Below, piece by piece: positions 27,952 through 40,094 of a DNA stretch of 64,000 nt. The notes under the pieces are model-generated. The model did no database searches and was not told the origin of the DNA. It saw nothing but the letters and a program-made list of their open reading frames with translations. The stretch spans positions 1-64,000 of the forward strand of contig OENT01000043.1 in NCBI GenBank assembly GCA_900239685.1, in the 5' to 3' direction. The stretch's first letter is position 1; each line of letters begins with the position of its first letter. The DNA comes from Rotaria macrura (Eukaryota; Rotifera; Eurotatoria; Philodinida; Philodinidae). The position numbers were made by a program, and so were the translations under genes.

Positions 27952-30113
27952 GGAGAAAACAAATAAAACAGTGTACAGATAATGATCGAATTACATCATT
28001 CTCATTGATTGCATCTGTTCGAATCTAGAATTAAAAAAAAATGAATTCCTTTCATATTAGTATTCTTTTACATATATTGATGATAGTTAATTTTAACATC
28101 AATATAGCAAACAGATGATAGATAATGGTGGTAGACAAATGAAAATGAGGTTGTCTGGATTACCCGGTTTTTATATAAGTCTATTATTCAATCAATTAAT
28201 ATTTGAACAGCAGCGTCTGTTGTCACTAAATCAATAATAGACTTTTCGTTGTCTCGTTAGAAACAAAAAGAATAATATCACGAAATGAATACTTGAGAGA
28301 AGATGGAGAAGAGAAAGAAAAGAAAGAAGATGAAGACGAAGACTTTTTTCCTCAGAGAAAAATATTGACTAAACAGTAAATTTGAGTGATCGAGTATTAT
28401 CTTAAATGTAGGTGTTTAAAAAAAGAGGAAAAATTTAATCACATTCTCATTCTTTGCAGTGACCCGGATTAAAATCAAGCTTTGTGTTTTTTTCCTAAGC
28501 ACATAGGCTTCAATTTCGTATGCACGATGTAGCATTGATATCTGTTTGCATCAATCTATTCAATGAGATTAAGTTAAAAAAGCAACATCAAAGGGATTCT
28601 CAATAAAAATACAACTTTCATTAAATCAAGAGCACATGAATGAATAAATTAGAAACATATCGCGGACAGTGATTGTTTCAATTAATTTTATCTATTGTAA
28701 TAATCCAATCTTAAATCCAGTCACTCAATAGTAATATGTGAGCTTTTTAAACTATAATCTTGAAGAATTCCCTGGAATTGTAAACGAATAAGTAGGATAC
28801 GTTTACAGAAAAACATAAAACAATATAACTATAGCGACATCTACCCGTTAAAAACGAAACCTGTTATAGATTAAAGGAAAAAAGTAAGAAAAATTAACAA
28901 TTATCTATAATTTAGTATGAAACTAGTCTATATAAAATGAGATTCTACTCCATCGAGAATATATAGTAGCAGAGGTCGCGTAATATCAGTCAAGTTTGTG
29001 GCTTATGCTTGTAACAAGTTTTAGTTTATCTTTCTTTCATTATCCTAAATTTCGAAAGACGACGGAAATGACGATAGCTTCTAAAATTACTATGTAACAC
29101 TACTGACTAAGACAGTCGTAAGCTCTATTTTATACTATGATTCCCGGAGACGTCTCAAGGTCATCAAGATTACACGTAGACGGCAGGCAGATAGGTTGAT
29201 TGCTTCCTAGTGAAAATTGAGTGGCTTCGTGGGAAGGAAGAAGGTTACAGATGTTTAGGTCGTATTAAGATTTATTTTAGAAAAGGATCAATATGATGGA
29301 TCAATAGATTTCGAAATTTCTGACTACAATGTTAAATGACTCTAAAGAAACAGAATAATCTCTCTTCAGTGTCTATGTTTGTTAAATGAAAGAAAAATAG
29401 AGCTGTTCAAGAAAGTATCTTTCCAGACAAGAAATTCTACTCTCATCATCTTTAAAAATGTCGAGATTTTCTTTAGTTATATTTCAATTAAAATTCTATC
29501 ATGCAAGAATAAGAAGCACCAGCTGTGTTTCTAGGACGAATGTTATGATAACAGAGTCGAAAGAATATGCTACACAGATTTCTTGTTCAGGTCGTCCTTG
29601 TCATGTAAGATAGAACTGCATACTAGACAAACTAATGGTTGGTAGTAATATGAGTATAAGAGACGAGAAAAAATAATAAATAGGAAATAGATGGTAGCAC
29701 GAACTAAAAGTATTTTCTATAAACATCGGAAATAAAGAGGCGAGAACAAGTGCTTTATCACAAATGATTTACGAAGGTCGACAGGTTTCGGAAGAACGGA
29801 AGATAGGAAGTGTACATTTCTTACTTGTAATTTTTATCAACATTCTCGTATATTAATCGTGACATTATGAATCGATCGATAAATATTTATAGAGATATTT
29901 CTCTACGTACGCATTTGTTTTATTATTCGCATTGATCTTGACATATAAATCTTTTCATCGAAAAAATAAACGGAAGAAATACGAAAGTTTACATTAAGTA
30001 CATAGATGATTTCTTACTCAAAGTAAAAAAAATGATTCATAATTAGGAGTGGTCTTGGAAGGACTTTTATTCCAAAGAAAAACAAACCTCAAGACATTCC
30101 ATCTGTTACTATT
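27952..30113. other. 5' flank of the convertase gene, gene-poor
   Basis: AT-rich sequence with no convincing ORF; the convertase promoter should lie near 27960-28300. I see no RNA gene. Confidence 0.4.
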
Positions 30114-31211
30114 TTAAACGTGTTTTGTGCCATATTTGCATTTATTATCCACAGGCATATCCAATTCAATTAACAGTATTATGAAAGGATCAGCATGTGA
30201 AATATATATAGTATGTGATGTAAGCACAAATAGATAAAATGTCAAACATTTTATCTTGTTAATCGACGTGATTTGGGAAGAGAAACATTTTGCACTCATC
30301 GACAGGAAATCTTTTTCGCATTGTCTGTAATAAGGTTTAATCTCAAAATAGTGAATTACACGCGAAGTGACATTCCTGCACTTTTCCAAAAAAGGATAAT
30401 AGAAATGATACCGATACTTATATTACTACTCTATGTAGCTTAGATCTAACTAAGATATTATCTAAAAACATTCCTGATATCAAACTGAACTACAGAATCT
30501 TACGATATGAGAAGATCGTTCCGAAACATATATAAGAACACAATCAATGCCTGACTTGGGATGATATGCTTTTGATATTGTAGTAAATAATCAATTTTAG
30601 CTGTTGTCAACAAGATCTCTTTCATAAGTTCATGTAACAGCTGCCATATTCTTCTGTGAATATCTTTTATTTCGTCATATATCATTTCTGTTTTTGATTA
30701 TGGAACAAAAACATACGAATAAATAATACCGAGCAAAGGTTTGAAGCAGCTGTAGATTTAGGTTTTGTTTTCGATTGTAATAGCGGGCAACGTTCTGCAT
30801 AAACAACATCTTTTTACAGAAAATAATTCTCGATCAATACATTTAGTGTCAATGACTTCGATAATATGATATCGATAAGAATCCTTGAGAAATCAGGAAT
30901 ACTAAAAGTAGACTTCTGATATCTGATTGCAAGTTTTCAACAATGAATTCGATTCCTCGGAATAAAATGAGATGTAACCGAGTTCTCAGTGCTTTTAATC
31001 CATCGAAGTATACTATTTTTAAATAAAACAAAGACTTTTTCTCTGCTATTAATTTCGTATCGAAAGTTATGAATCCGTTTACGACAATCAATGATTTGAG
31101 GTTCGGTTTACTATTGGAAAAAGTTAGCGACATTTCATGTTGTGCTAATAATAAGATTTCGTTCTTGGAAATTTCCAATAGATATGATCTCTCCTTTCCA
31201 AAGATTCTCAT
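30114..31211 (-). pseudogene. Possible degenerate coding remnant
   Basis: Three minus-strand ORFs follow each other (31211-30849, 30685-30500, 30389-30114) with codon use that looks coding. The first has a leucine-rich pattern (KPNLKSLIVVNGFITFD, then FYLKIVYFDGLKALR). No continuous splice model was found and no family is recognised. A leucine-rich-repeat gene relic is one guess. The evidence is weak. Confidence 0.25.
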
Positions 31212-31314
31212 CTGAAAAACCCTTGGTCAACTATTCGACTCTTTTCATGTTACAAAAGAATCTTTTCAGTCAAATAGTTACGAATGCAAACGTTCTGGAC
31301 ACATGTTTACTTCT

Positions 31315-32339
31315 ATAATAAGAAAAGAAGGGTAGTTTGAACTAAAATGTTCAGCAATTCTATAACTTACAAATACTAGTCAGTCCTGCAAGTTCCAGCT
31401 CGATCGGTTGAACTTTTACTTTTCGTTCACATTCAAACAAATAGTCTCGCTTCGTAATTATCGAGATGCAAGAATTATTCGATTTAAAAATACATGCACA
31501 CATGATATTATATCCAGTTCATAAACCATTCGATAGAGAATCTAATTCTGAACAAAACTGAATAGAAACCTTTCAGAAAAATCAAAAATTAATTCCAAGA
31601 ATTTAAAATTATCGTTAGCCCATAATAGTGAATAGGCTACCCTTGAATCTTGTGTATGTTCGTTCTCCACTATTCACTAAAGAACCAGAAAGAATTTGTT
31701 ACCATGGGTAGAGCATTTCAAAACCTACAAAATGATACTAAAACGTCCTGGGGAAAAGTCTGGCCTCTACTATTTTTGATTGCAACAAAGTGTCAACTAG
31801 TAAAAAATCAGTGAACATCTTTAGGANTCCTAAAGATGTTCACTGATTTTTTACTAGTTGACACTTTGTTGCAATCAAAAATAGTAGAGGCCAGACTTTT
31901 CCCCAGGACGTTTTAGTATCATTTTGTAGGTTTTGAAATGCTCTACCCATGGTAACAAATTCTTTCTGGTTCTTTAGTGAATAGTGGAGAACGAACATAC
32001 ACAAGATTCAAGGGTAGCCAATACACTATAATGGGCTGACGGCAAATTAAACGTATTCGAATTAAATTTTCATTTGTATCCAAAGTTTTACATACAGTTT
32101 TGTTTAGAATTAGATTCTCTATCGAATGGTTTATGAACTGGATATAATATAATCTTTATATGTTTTTAAATCGAATAATTCTTGCATCTCGATAATTACG
32201 AAGCGAGACTATTTGTTTGAATGTGAAAGAAAAGTAAAAGTTCAACCGATCGAGCTGGAACTTGCAGGACTGACTACTATTTGTAAGTTATAGAATTGCT
32301 GAACATTTAAGATCAAACTACCTTTGCCTTCTTATTGAG
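31315..32339. repeat. Large inverted repeat (palindrome) centred on an N at 31827
   Basis: The left arm (31315-31826) and right arm (31828-32339) are reverse complements. The inner 192 bp (31635-31826 against 31828-32019) are identical base for base and abut a single ambiguous base. Outside them lies a diverged block of roughly 100 bp (about 32020-32120 on the right), then again near-identity to about 32310, with scattered substitutions and fading similarity to about 32339. The conserved outer part contains a short ORF reading (DYLFECERKVKV) in which one of the two arm differences seen is synonymous. It may be a real palindrome, a foldback element or partly an assembly join. Confidence 0.85.
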
Positions 32340-33273
32340 CCGAAATGACCAGAAGACGTTTTTCTTCCTTTCAAAAACAGAATAAAAAATGTATTCGATG
32401 ATAAAAAATGAGTGATGCTTTCAGAATAAATAAAACTAATGAAATACAACTATCAATATATTGTACCGTTACTTTTGCATTTGCTGATATTAAAACTATC
32501 ACATAGAATAATGCAAAAATCAACTTATGAAAAATAATTGATTAAGAATTTTCTTACCGATAACACTTCAATTGAATTACTAGTTAGGATAGAATTACAT
32601 AAATCACCAGGAATACTTATATTTATAATGTTTTTACTAATTCCATGAACTGTTGAACTAATCAGTCCAAACTAACTGTTGCATAGTTATTGTCTTGTGT
32701 TTTTACATCATCAAACAATCGACCTTAATTCAATGTAATGTAAAATAATCCCTAGAATAACTTCGATTATATACAAACATCTGTAGCTTGTTCTGCTTGA
32801 TTTGATGAAAGATGACATTGATTGCTAGCCTTGATCTATATGTTGATAGTTTGTCAACTAAAGAAAATTTTTCTGGATGTTTATAAGTCTAAGATATTTA
32901 TAGATGAGTATCTGTTCGGAATATGATGCTATATTTCGAGATATTTTAGACTATAATTATACGCATTAAAATTACCCTTTTATTTTCCTTGGACAAAACA
33001 TAGTGAGAAGTATTCTATCGACATATTAGCAATAGGATAATTCAATCAATAAATCAATTGCATCAAGCTGAGTCACACTCTGTCATTTGACAAATTTATA
33101 ACATAAACACTAACGTATTACGTATGAAAAAATCGAAATAAAAAGTATCATCCTTTTCATTTTCTAATTTTATTGATAAAGAAAATTCTGTCTGCTAATA
33201 ATGGCATCTAAATTGATGTATACATACGAATATACAAAAATAGTTCGTGGAAAAATAAGATGTACAATGTCTG
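32340..33273. other. 3' flank of the GPCR gene
   Basis: AT-rich sequence between the palindrome and the GPCR stop codon. No gene seen; it probably holds the GPCR 3' UTR. Confidence 0.4.
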
Positions 33274-34305
33274 TCATATTCTTCCTGAAGATATGATTGG
33301 TAAGGAATTACGCGAACCAATTGTATCATACTGCCGTTTTTTAACATTATTTATTTTATTTTGGCACGCATCAGAATCTTTTCTAGTTAATAAATCTTTC
33401 CAGGCTCGAATAAACTCATCTCGAAAAGATTTCGTCGTTAACGTATATAAATAAAATGAAAATCCTGGATTCATAAATGCAATTAAAAGTGTTATAGCTT
33501 TAATAAGTTGATCTGTTTCCGATGGTAGTATACCGTCAAGAGCATCATAAATAAATTTGTTAATTGTAAATGGTACTGTGAATATTGCATTTGAAATGCT
33601 ATGTGCAAAAACAAGAACAATAAATTGATATTCACGCCGGGATACTGTTGGATGAACTAATTTTCTTATACGTCTCACATGTATAACAGTAGCCGTATTG
33701 TAAACAACCATTAACAACGGAGGAAACAAAGCAAAGAAAACCAAAAAGAAAATATCAAAGAAAATTCTATACACACCCGTTTTAGCATTACAATCATCAT
33801 CAGCTATTTTAAAAAATACTAGAATGTGTATATTAACTATTAAACAAAAAAGAATTGTCAAAATAATTATAGTATATGTCGTTTGACGTTCGCACAAGGT
33901 TATATAACGATGGCGATTTTCTGTTAATTGTGCTTGACGCACGCGTGCATAACGATTAATCGATGCCATTGTTAATAAACATGATGATAAAAGATAATTA
34001 ACATGCATAAAATAATGACGAATTTTACAATAAATCTCTATTCTGTATTCTAAATCGAGATTAAAACCAAGAGTTAACGACGATAATAATAGGCCGGTGG
34101 TAAGATTCATAAAATTATTTATTGAATAGGCAATAAAATATATTGAACATGAATTGGCACGAAATTTTTTTCGACAAAAAACTATTAAATTAAATATTGT
34201 CCCAATTATACCAATAGCAAATACAATTAAATATAGACAACGACAAACAATATAAATACGTATATATTTAATCGTTTCAACAGTTGTACTACTTGTATTA
34301 GTCAT
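33274..34305 (-). CDS. Rhodopsin-like G protein-coupled receptor, single exon
   Basis: A 343-residue intronless gene. The N-terminus has a glycosylation sequon (NTSS, residue 3). Seven hydrophobic segments are visible, the first at about 18-45 with Asn39 in the TM1 position. Cys93 before TM3 and Cys172 in the second extracellular loop fit the usual disulfide. The TM3 end reads INRYAR (116-121), so the usual D/E of DRY is replaced by Asn. TM7 reads FMNPGFSFYLY (278-288), a loosened NPxxY in which the Tyr is displaced. A basic C-terminal tail follows. Class A receptors of this type in invertebrates are mostly peptide receptors; the ligand cannot be inferred. Start is the only ATG near the N-terminal sequon; a CTAG acceptor-like site lies just upstream. 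Confidence 0.85.
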   Translation of the reverse strand: MTNTSSTTVETIKYIRIYIVCRCLYLIVFAIGIIGTIFNLIVFCRKKFRANSCSIYFIAYSINNFMNLTTGLLLSSLTLGFNLDLEYRIEIYCKIRHYFMHVNYLLSSCLLTMASINRYARVRQAQLTENRHRYITLCERQTTYTIIILTILFCLIVNIHILVFFKIADDDCNAKTGVYRIFFDIFFLVFFALFPPLLMVVYNTATVIHVRRIRKLVHPTVSRREYQFIVLVFAHSISNAIFTVPFTINKFIYDALDGILPSETDQLIKAITLLIAFMNPGFSFYLYTLTTKSFRDEFIRAWKDLLTRKDSDACQNKINNVKKRQYDTIGSRNSLPIISSGRI

Positions 34306-34719
34306 ATTTACTAGCTAGAATTAAGAATCGGATTTTGGAAATTTTACTATAAATATTAGGATAATAGAAAGAAAGATTACTGACTTAAATACGAACTCGT
34401 GCTCTCTCTCTCTCTCTCTTTTTTCTGCAATCTCTCTTTTACTCTTGACGCAATGAAATAAAAGTCAAAACATAAATCTTGCATAGCGATAAAGAATGAT
34501 TAAGTATTAGTCCACAGGTAGAAAATATGAGATTGAGTTATTTCATTTTTCCTTGGCTCTTTTTTTTTTCTCTTTATTATAAATAGTATTACAGATGAAT
34601 TTTTTTTCTGTGAACAACAAGAGACAAGCAATAAAGATAATACACACTATAGTATACAGTATCGATTCGATAACAAGAAAAAGTGCAATTCAAACAAAAC
34701 AGGAAAAACACATGTTAAA
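34306..34719. other. Intergenic between GPCR and GIN-domain gene
   Basis: 414 bp with a CT run at 34402-34419 and a T run near 34560. It should hold the GPCR promoter and the 3' UTR of the GIN-domain gene. Confidence 0.4.
34402..34419. repeat. (CT)9 microsatellite
   Basis: Nine CT units upstream of the GPCR start. Confidence 0.9.
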
Positions 34720-35532
34720 TTATTCAACAGGAATTACTTTAGCCAAGCCCGTCAATAACATACTATTTATTTGATAGCAATTATATTTCACAATGCTCAC
34801 GCCATCAGCTTTGATAAAACATTCGTTTGTACCTGTTACCCTTATTGTACCAAGTCCATTGGCTTCGACATCAACAGATTTGCAGAATAATTGAGAGGCA
34901 TCAACATTTCCAATACCATTGTATTTGAATATGGCTTTGTTTTTAACATTACCAGTTAGTTTCGTTGTGCCGGCCGATAAAAATAGTGCTTCGAAATTGA
35001 ATACATCCAATTGTAAAATGAGACTGCTCGTATCTGAAATGATATTTGTTTTTGTCTAAATTACAATCAAACCATGAATTAGTTGTTAAAGAATCATACC
35101 TTGTGTGTGCAGTTTTAATAGATTATCAATTTTCAAATTATTTACACTATGTAGTGTAGTTATGCCAGCTAAAAACAATTCACTCACTGTTGGATTAATG
35201 AAAAGATACACATTCATTTCTGTAAATTTGAAATTTACATCATATTGAATCATAATTTTTAACGTATCATCTTCAACATTAACTATCACGTATGAATGAA
35301 TATTAGCATCGGTATAGATATCAATCGATTGTTGATGATTTATCCATGTGACATAGCAATAGAATGGTCCAATAATAGAAAGTTTTGAAAATGACTCAGC
35401 TATTAGATTAGTTTGACGTGTAACATTTTTATTACCGATAACGGTTTGAGTATTTTGTTGTTCATTATAACTACTAGTAATTATTGGTAACTCTAGGAGA
35501 AGTAAATAAAACAAATCAAAAAGACAAAACAT
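34720..35532 (-). CDS. Secreted head-GIN (DUF2807-like) beta-repeat protein
   Basis: Two exons (35532-35100 and 35033-34720, phase 1 join) give 248 residues. The start at 35532 was chosen because it opens directly into a signal peptide (MFCLFDLFYLLLLELP), although the frame stays open further upstream. The mature part has the repeating short beta-strand pattern of the GIN domain: VNVEDDTLKI, VSELFLAGITTLHSV, FEALFLSAGTTKLTG, then KYNGIGNVDASQL, EANGLGTIRVTG and a C-terminal GLAKVIPVE. Such domains are mostly reported in Bacteroidetes-type surface proteins and are thought to be extracellular adhesins; the function here is unknown. One 66 bp GT-AG intron shows it is used in a eukaryotic context. 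A bacterial origin is inference. Confidence 0.6.
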
Positions 35533-35995
35533 TCTAACTTGAAGGATAACGTCACACTTTCTAGCACTCAAAATGATTGAATATAAAATCGTCCTTTTTA
35601 TCTGCTCCATATATATATATATAGACACACAATAGCTGATTGCTATTATAAACATTTGTGACCGTTTAGATCACAATATACGAATATACAATCCATGGAT
35701 GCATCACACGAAGAAAAAGTATCATTTCGTTATTTTAGAATATATGAGCAGATGTTTCTGTTGACTCATTCAAACCATTGATTTTTATATACACACGTAT
35801 TATGAAATTATGATCCCAATATGACTGATGAAGTGTATTCTTGCGTTGCATTAACAGATTTTGCATAGAACAATAACTTTCTATATTTTTCTTTTCCCTT
35901 TTTTGTTTTCTATAAAGCGAAACATAAAATGTTGTAGTTTTATTGTTAACAAAGAAAAAAACAAACAAACAAAAAAGTAATAGAGAATCATATTG
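35533..35995. other. Intergenic between GIN-domain gene and PYROXD1
   Basis: 463 bp including a (TA)n run at about 35609-35622 and the PYROXD1 3' UTR. No gene seen. Confidence 0.4.
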
Positions 35996-38900
35996 TTAAT
36001 CGAAATAATCGGCAATATCAATATTTGGATCGAGTAGACTTTCACCATAAGCACTGACATCGATTTGATTCAAAAGTAAATTTTCAAATGTTTCTTCAAG
36101 TTCAGTATCGCCAATAAAAACACAGCCGTGGACTCGTCCATCTTTAAGTGTTATTCGAATGTATTCTTCGCCTTTGAAAAAATAGAAGACAATGATAGGA
36201 AAAAATTCTATTCCAATAGAAACGATAGGACAAAATCATCTACCTGGTGTCATACGGATGAGATTTTCGTACTTTTTCATATCACTTTCATGATATTTAC
36301 CGAGTAATACAACTTTCATATTGAAAAATTTCGTTGTATGCGCAAATAGTTCAAAACAGAAATCCATGGTTAACGAATCTTGCTGATTATGTACATATGC
36401 TAACATGCATTTTCCTGCGTAATGTCCCATTTGACGTGCTTGTGACCAAAGACGCATCTACTTGATGAAATGATTTATTATTCGAAAGAGATGATTTATG
36501 AAGAATATTTATGTACAGATAGGAGTCATGATGTACGCCTCACCATTTTATACACATAAACAGTGCAAATATGTGAAAGCATTCATATGAACCTCGTAGG
36601 TGAGTCTCAGATGAGACTGGTGCACGAGAGAGTTAGAAATCTAAGAATTTCTGCCAGGACAATCTCTGATCGACTAAGAGCTTTACAGAGTGCGGGTTAT
36701 CGACGACTGTAAAAATTTTAAAAAAAGCATTCATTGTACCTTTTCTAAACTTCTATCTATTGTTGAGAGTAAAAATTCCTATAAGTATATCAAACTGTGT
36801 GATAGAATTAGCTTTGACATAAAAGAGTTCTAGATTTGCAATGGGGCTTCCCCCTTGAATGATTTACATCATAATTGACGTCATGGACTGATCCAATACG
36901 ATTAGTATCTGAATTTCGCTGATTTCATTTTACTATTGACTGCTCATTCAAATAAAAATTGATTTTAATCAAGAAATATGAAAAAGGAATAAGAAAATTT
37001 GAATTTTCTCTCTGTCTGATTTTTATTTTTAATGGAATGAAAAGAAAAAGAGACTAGTTTAAAGATGGAATCTTTCCTCGTTATGTTGTTTTTTCTTTTA
37101 CATGAATTCTCAGTAGGATTCGAAAAATGGGATTCTCATCTTGGCGTTCTTCATGAATGATGCCAATGGAAAACTTGACATACTTGAAACCAATGTTCTG
37201 CTAGTGTCCAACCAGCTGTACATACATCACCACAAGCAAAAATATTTTTTATTGATGTACGCATTCGTTCATCAACTAACAAACCACCATCAACACCTAA
37301 TTTGAACTAAATTTCAAACGTAAAAACATTATAGTAGACAAACAAAATTTCTATTCTTACATTAGCCGCTTGAACACACATTTCAACATTAGGTGTCACA
37401 CCAGTAGCACTTACAATAAAGTCACAACCAAAAATTTTACCATTAGACAATTCAACATATACCGGCCATGAAATTTCTTCTACATGGAAAATTAAGAATG
37501 TTAAGAGAATTTTCTTTTTGCCTACCTTCGGATGATTGCAGATTTTCAATAGTTGAGCTTCGTTGTTGATATTGTTCTGGTGTAAGAATGCTTTTGATTT
37601 CAACTTGATATTCAACATGAACTTGTCTTGGTTGCTTGAACAGAAAACAACACATTGAAGAAGTATTGAGTTCGAGATATTATTATTATTATTTACTTAC
37701 ACATGATGCACCTTTCATAGATCTGTTCGTTGCCCAATCAGGACCTAAAGCTCCGCCGCACATTGATGTTGTTGATATTTGAGTATTTGTCACAGTTGTT
37801 GGTTGATCAACTACTTCATATTTTTGTCTTTTTTCATTTAATTTTTGTTGTTCTTTAACCATTTGAATACGATCAAGAAAAAATCGAGCAGCAGCTTCAT
37901 CGAAAAATGTAGTTGAAATATGTTCATCTTTGATTGCCCATATAACTGAACAATGTTCAATTTCATATCTAATCAAAGAGAAAGCACGACTCAATAGACA
38001 TGAATTTTCATTTATCTTTCATACACGAGCTCGGTTGCAATACCACCATTACCAACAATGACTATTTGCTTAGCTGATGCTAATTTTTTTTGAAACGATT
38101 GAACAGTTTCAGTATCTCGAATACCGATTACGTAAGGATTCTTATCCATAAGTAACTAACGAAGAATAGATAAGTACTAAAATAGTTTTTATTAATAAAT
38201 ACTATTTTCGCCCTTCTGTTACTTTGGGTCGTGCACCGGTACAAATGCAGAGTTGATCGTATTGAATATGAGTATTGTCAGAACAGAAAATGAACTAATC
38301 GACTAGGAGAAATTATTTTTTATTTTAAAAATTTCCCTTTACTTGTTTTGCAGTGTCAAGTCGTTCAACGACTGTGTTTTTTATAGTTAAATTTGAATAT
38401 TGTTCAGCAAGATAATTAAAAGGTTTTTCTTCAATATCAAATTGTTCTAAAAATTTACTGACCTAAATAAACTCATTTAAATTTCATTGTAGACAGAAAC
38501 ATTACTTTAACATAATTTGTAATTGCTTTAACCAATGGTGTTCCTGTAAGAAGTAGAATTCGAGCCGTAGGATCGAATGTAGCTATCTATTCATTCGAAT
38601 GAAAAATAAACAAACTGTTAGTTCCATTCTAATTAAAAAACAAGACAAGAAACGTGCATTCTTCAATTGATATTATTATTTATAAAGTAAGATCATTTTT
38701 CTTGTATCTATTTTCTCTTCAATCTTTTCGTTCATAATAAAGATATTCAGCAATAGTGTTGACCTTTGTGTTACGTGAGTCATAAAATATTTTTTCCTAT
38801 GTTTTTCAAAAGTATTTTTTCTGTATATTCATCATTTACATTTTGATTCAATGCTTCTTAGAAACTGTATAACCTTTGAAAAACAATTTCTCATGCATCG

Positions 38901-39847
38901 CTCGTGAGACAATGCAAAATTCATGCAGAAACAATATGTTGTCGTCGAGAAACAAAATAGAAATCTTTGATTAAAAAATTCTTTCAAATTGAATGTCTAG
39001 TAGAAAATATATAGACATTGTCATTTGCATTGCATTTTTCTACTCTGTTAGTATACAAGTATCGTGCATCTCTCGACTATACTGTAATTAAGTTTGTACA
39101 CAGTAGTGAGAACTATTCAGTAATACATACATACTATTTTTGTCATTGAGATGTTTATGGGTCCGTAGTTTTTGATCGAGTGTTTCAGTAATGAAAACAA
39201 AACGACATGACTATATTCTATTGTTCTATGCGCTAATATACAATGCAACAATGATGCAAACAATTTTATAGAAATTTTATATGTTAACAATCATTATAAA
39301 TAATTTACAATGTTCATAATGTTGTTTGTTTATCGAACTATTCAAATATTAAAACTAAATTTATAAAATAAAAAATTTACTTTTATTTTTACAAAATAGA
39401 ACATTTTCAAGAAATTTTCATGCTTGTCATTATCGACCATGAAATTGTTTTCAATATTAAATGAATTTTTCTAATTAGGTTTTTAAAAATTATTATCAGC
39501 GAACAGATTATATTCATAAAGAAGATTTTTCATCTTTCTTGTCTATCATGTATTATAACAAAAGCTTATCAATATTGGCTATTTCATATTTTATTAGAAA
39601 TATTTTTTTCTTTTTTCAGTGTATCAAGTGACGATGAAAATATTGCTAAGGCTATCTGTGTTGTCATCAATCGTACAAGGGCGATTGTATATCGATATTT
39701 GTTCATATGTTTGCCAAAACTGCTTTTGATGTTGTTTCATGAAAATGAATCGAATTAGAGACTGTAAATAATTAGAAAACTTACACTTTCCGCGCATGTT
39801 ACACCAGATATACCGCCACCAATAATAACAAATTGAAAATTTTCCAT
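35996..39847 (-). CDS. PYROXD1: Pyridine nucleotide-disulfide oxidoreductase PYROXD1
   Basis: Eleven exons, all in phase, give 491 residues (human 500): 39847-39785, 38586-38506, 38462-38343, 38294-38223, 38155-38025, 37968-37701, 37634-37526, 37479-37361, 37306-37184, 36457-36244 and 36171-35996. The N-terminus holds the FAD dinucleotide-binding loop ([14 protein letters not shown]), a middle NAD-binding loop [18 protein letters not shown], then family-specific blocks SALGPDW-like [60 protein letters not shown], and ends NIDIADYFD. It is an FAD/NAD(P)H oxidoreductase; in vertebrates it protects the tRNA ligase complex from oxidative inactivation. A TTTTTAG acceptor abuts the ATG, suggesting a 5' UTR intron or trans-splicing. 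Introns 1 (about 1.2 kb) and 9 (about 0.73 kb) are long; the latter carries a transposase-like fragment. Confidence 0.93.
36576..36734 (+). mobile_element. Short Tc1/mariner-like transposase fragment inside a PYROXD1 intron
   Basis: A 41-codon plus-strand ORF (about 36588-36713) reads like the second helix-turn-helix of a Tc1/mariner transposase ([20 protein letters not shown], then AGYRRL). It is GC-richer than its surroundings, and is bracketed by an 11-bp direct repeat, AAAGCATTCAT, at 36576-36586 and 36724-36734. No catalytic DDE part and no terminal inverted repeats were found, so it is a remnant at most. Confidence 0.4.
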
Positions 39848-40094
39848 CTAAAAATGTTTATACGATGGATTTCAATGTTATGAATCTACTATTTTCTACT
39901 TTATAGTCAGTAATCAATCAATCAATCAAAGAAATATACTAGACGAGAAAGGAAGACAACAACTGGAATGGATCGACCAGCTAAAGAAGGATAGTAAACA
40001 CTGCGGTTACAGATATTAGTAGAATAAAGTCTTTGAGGGAAATACAACACTCATGTACGCACACACGCACAGTGTTTTTTAAATTGTGTTTGAT

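Noticed and set aside
31315..32339. Palindrome as terminal inverted repeats of a DNA transposon
   Set aside because: The arms meet at one base with no internal sequence, and no target-site duplication was seen at the outer ends.
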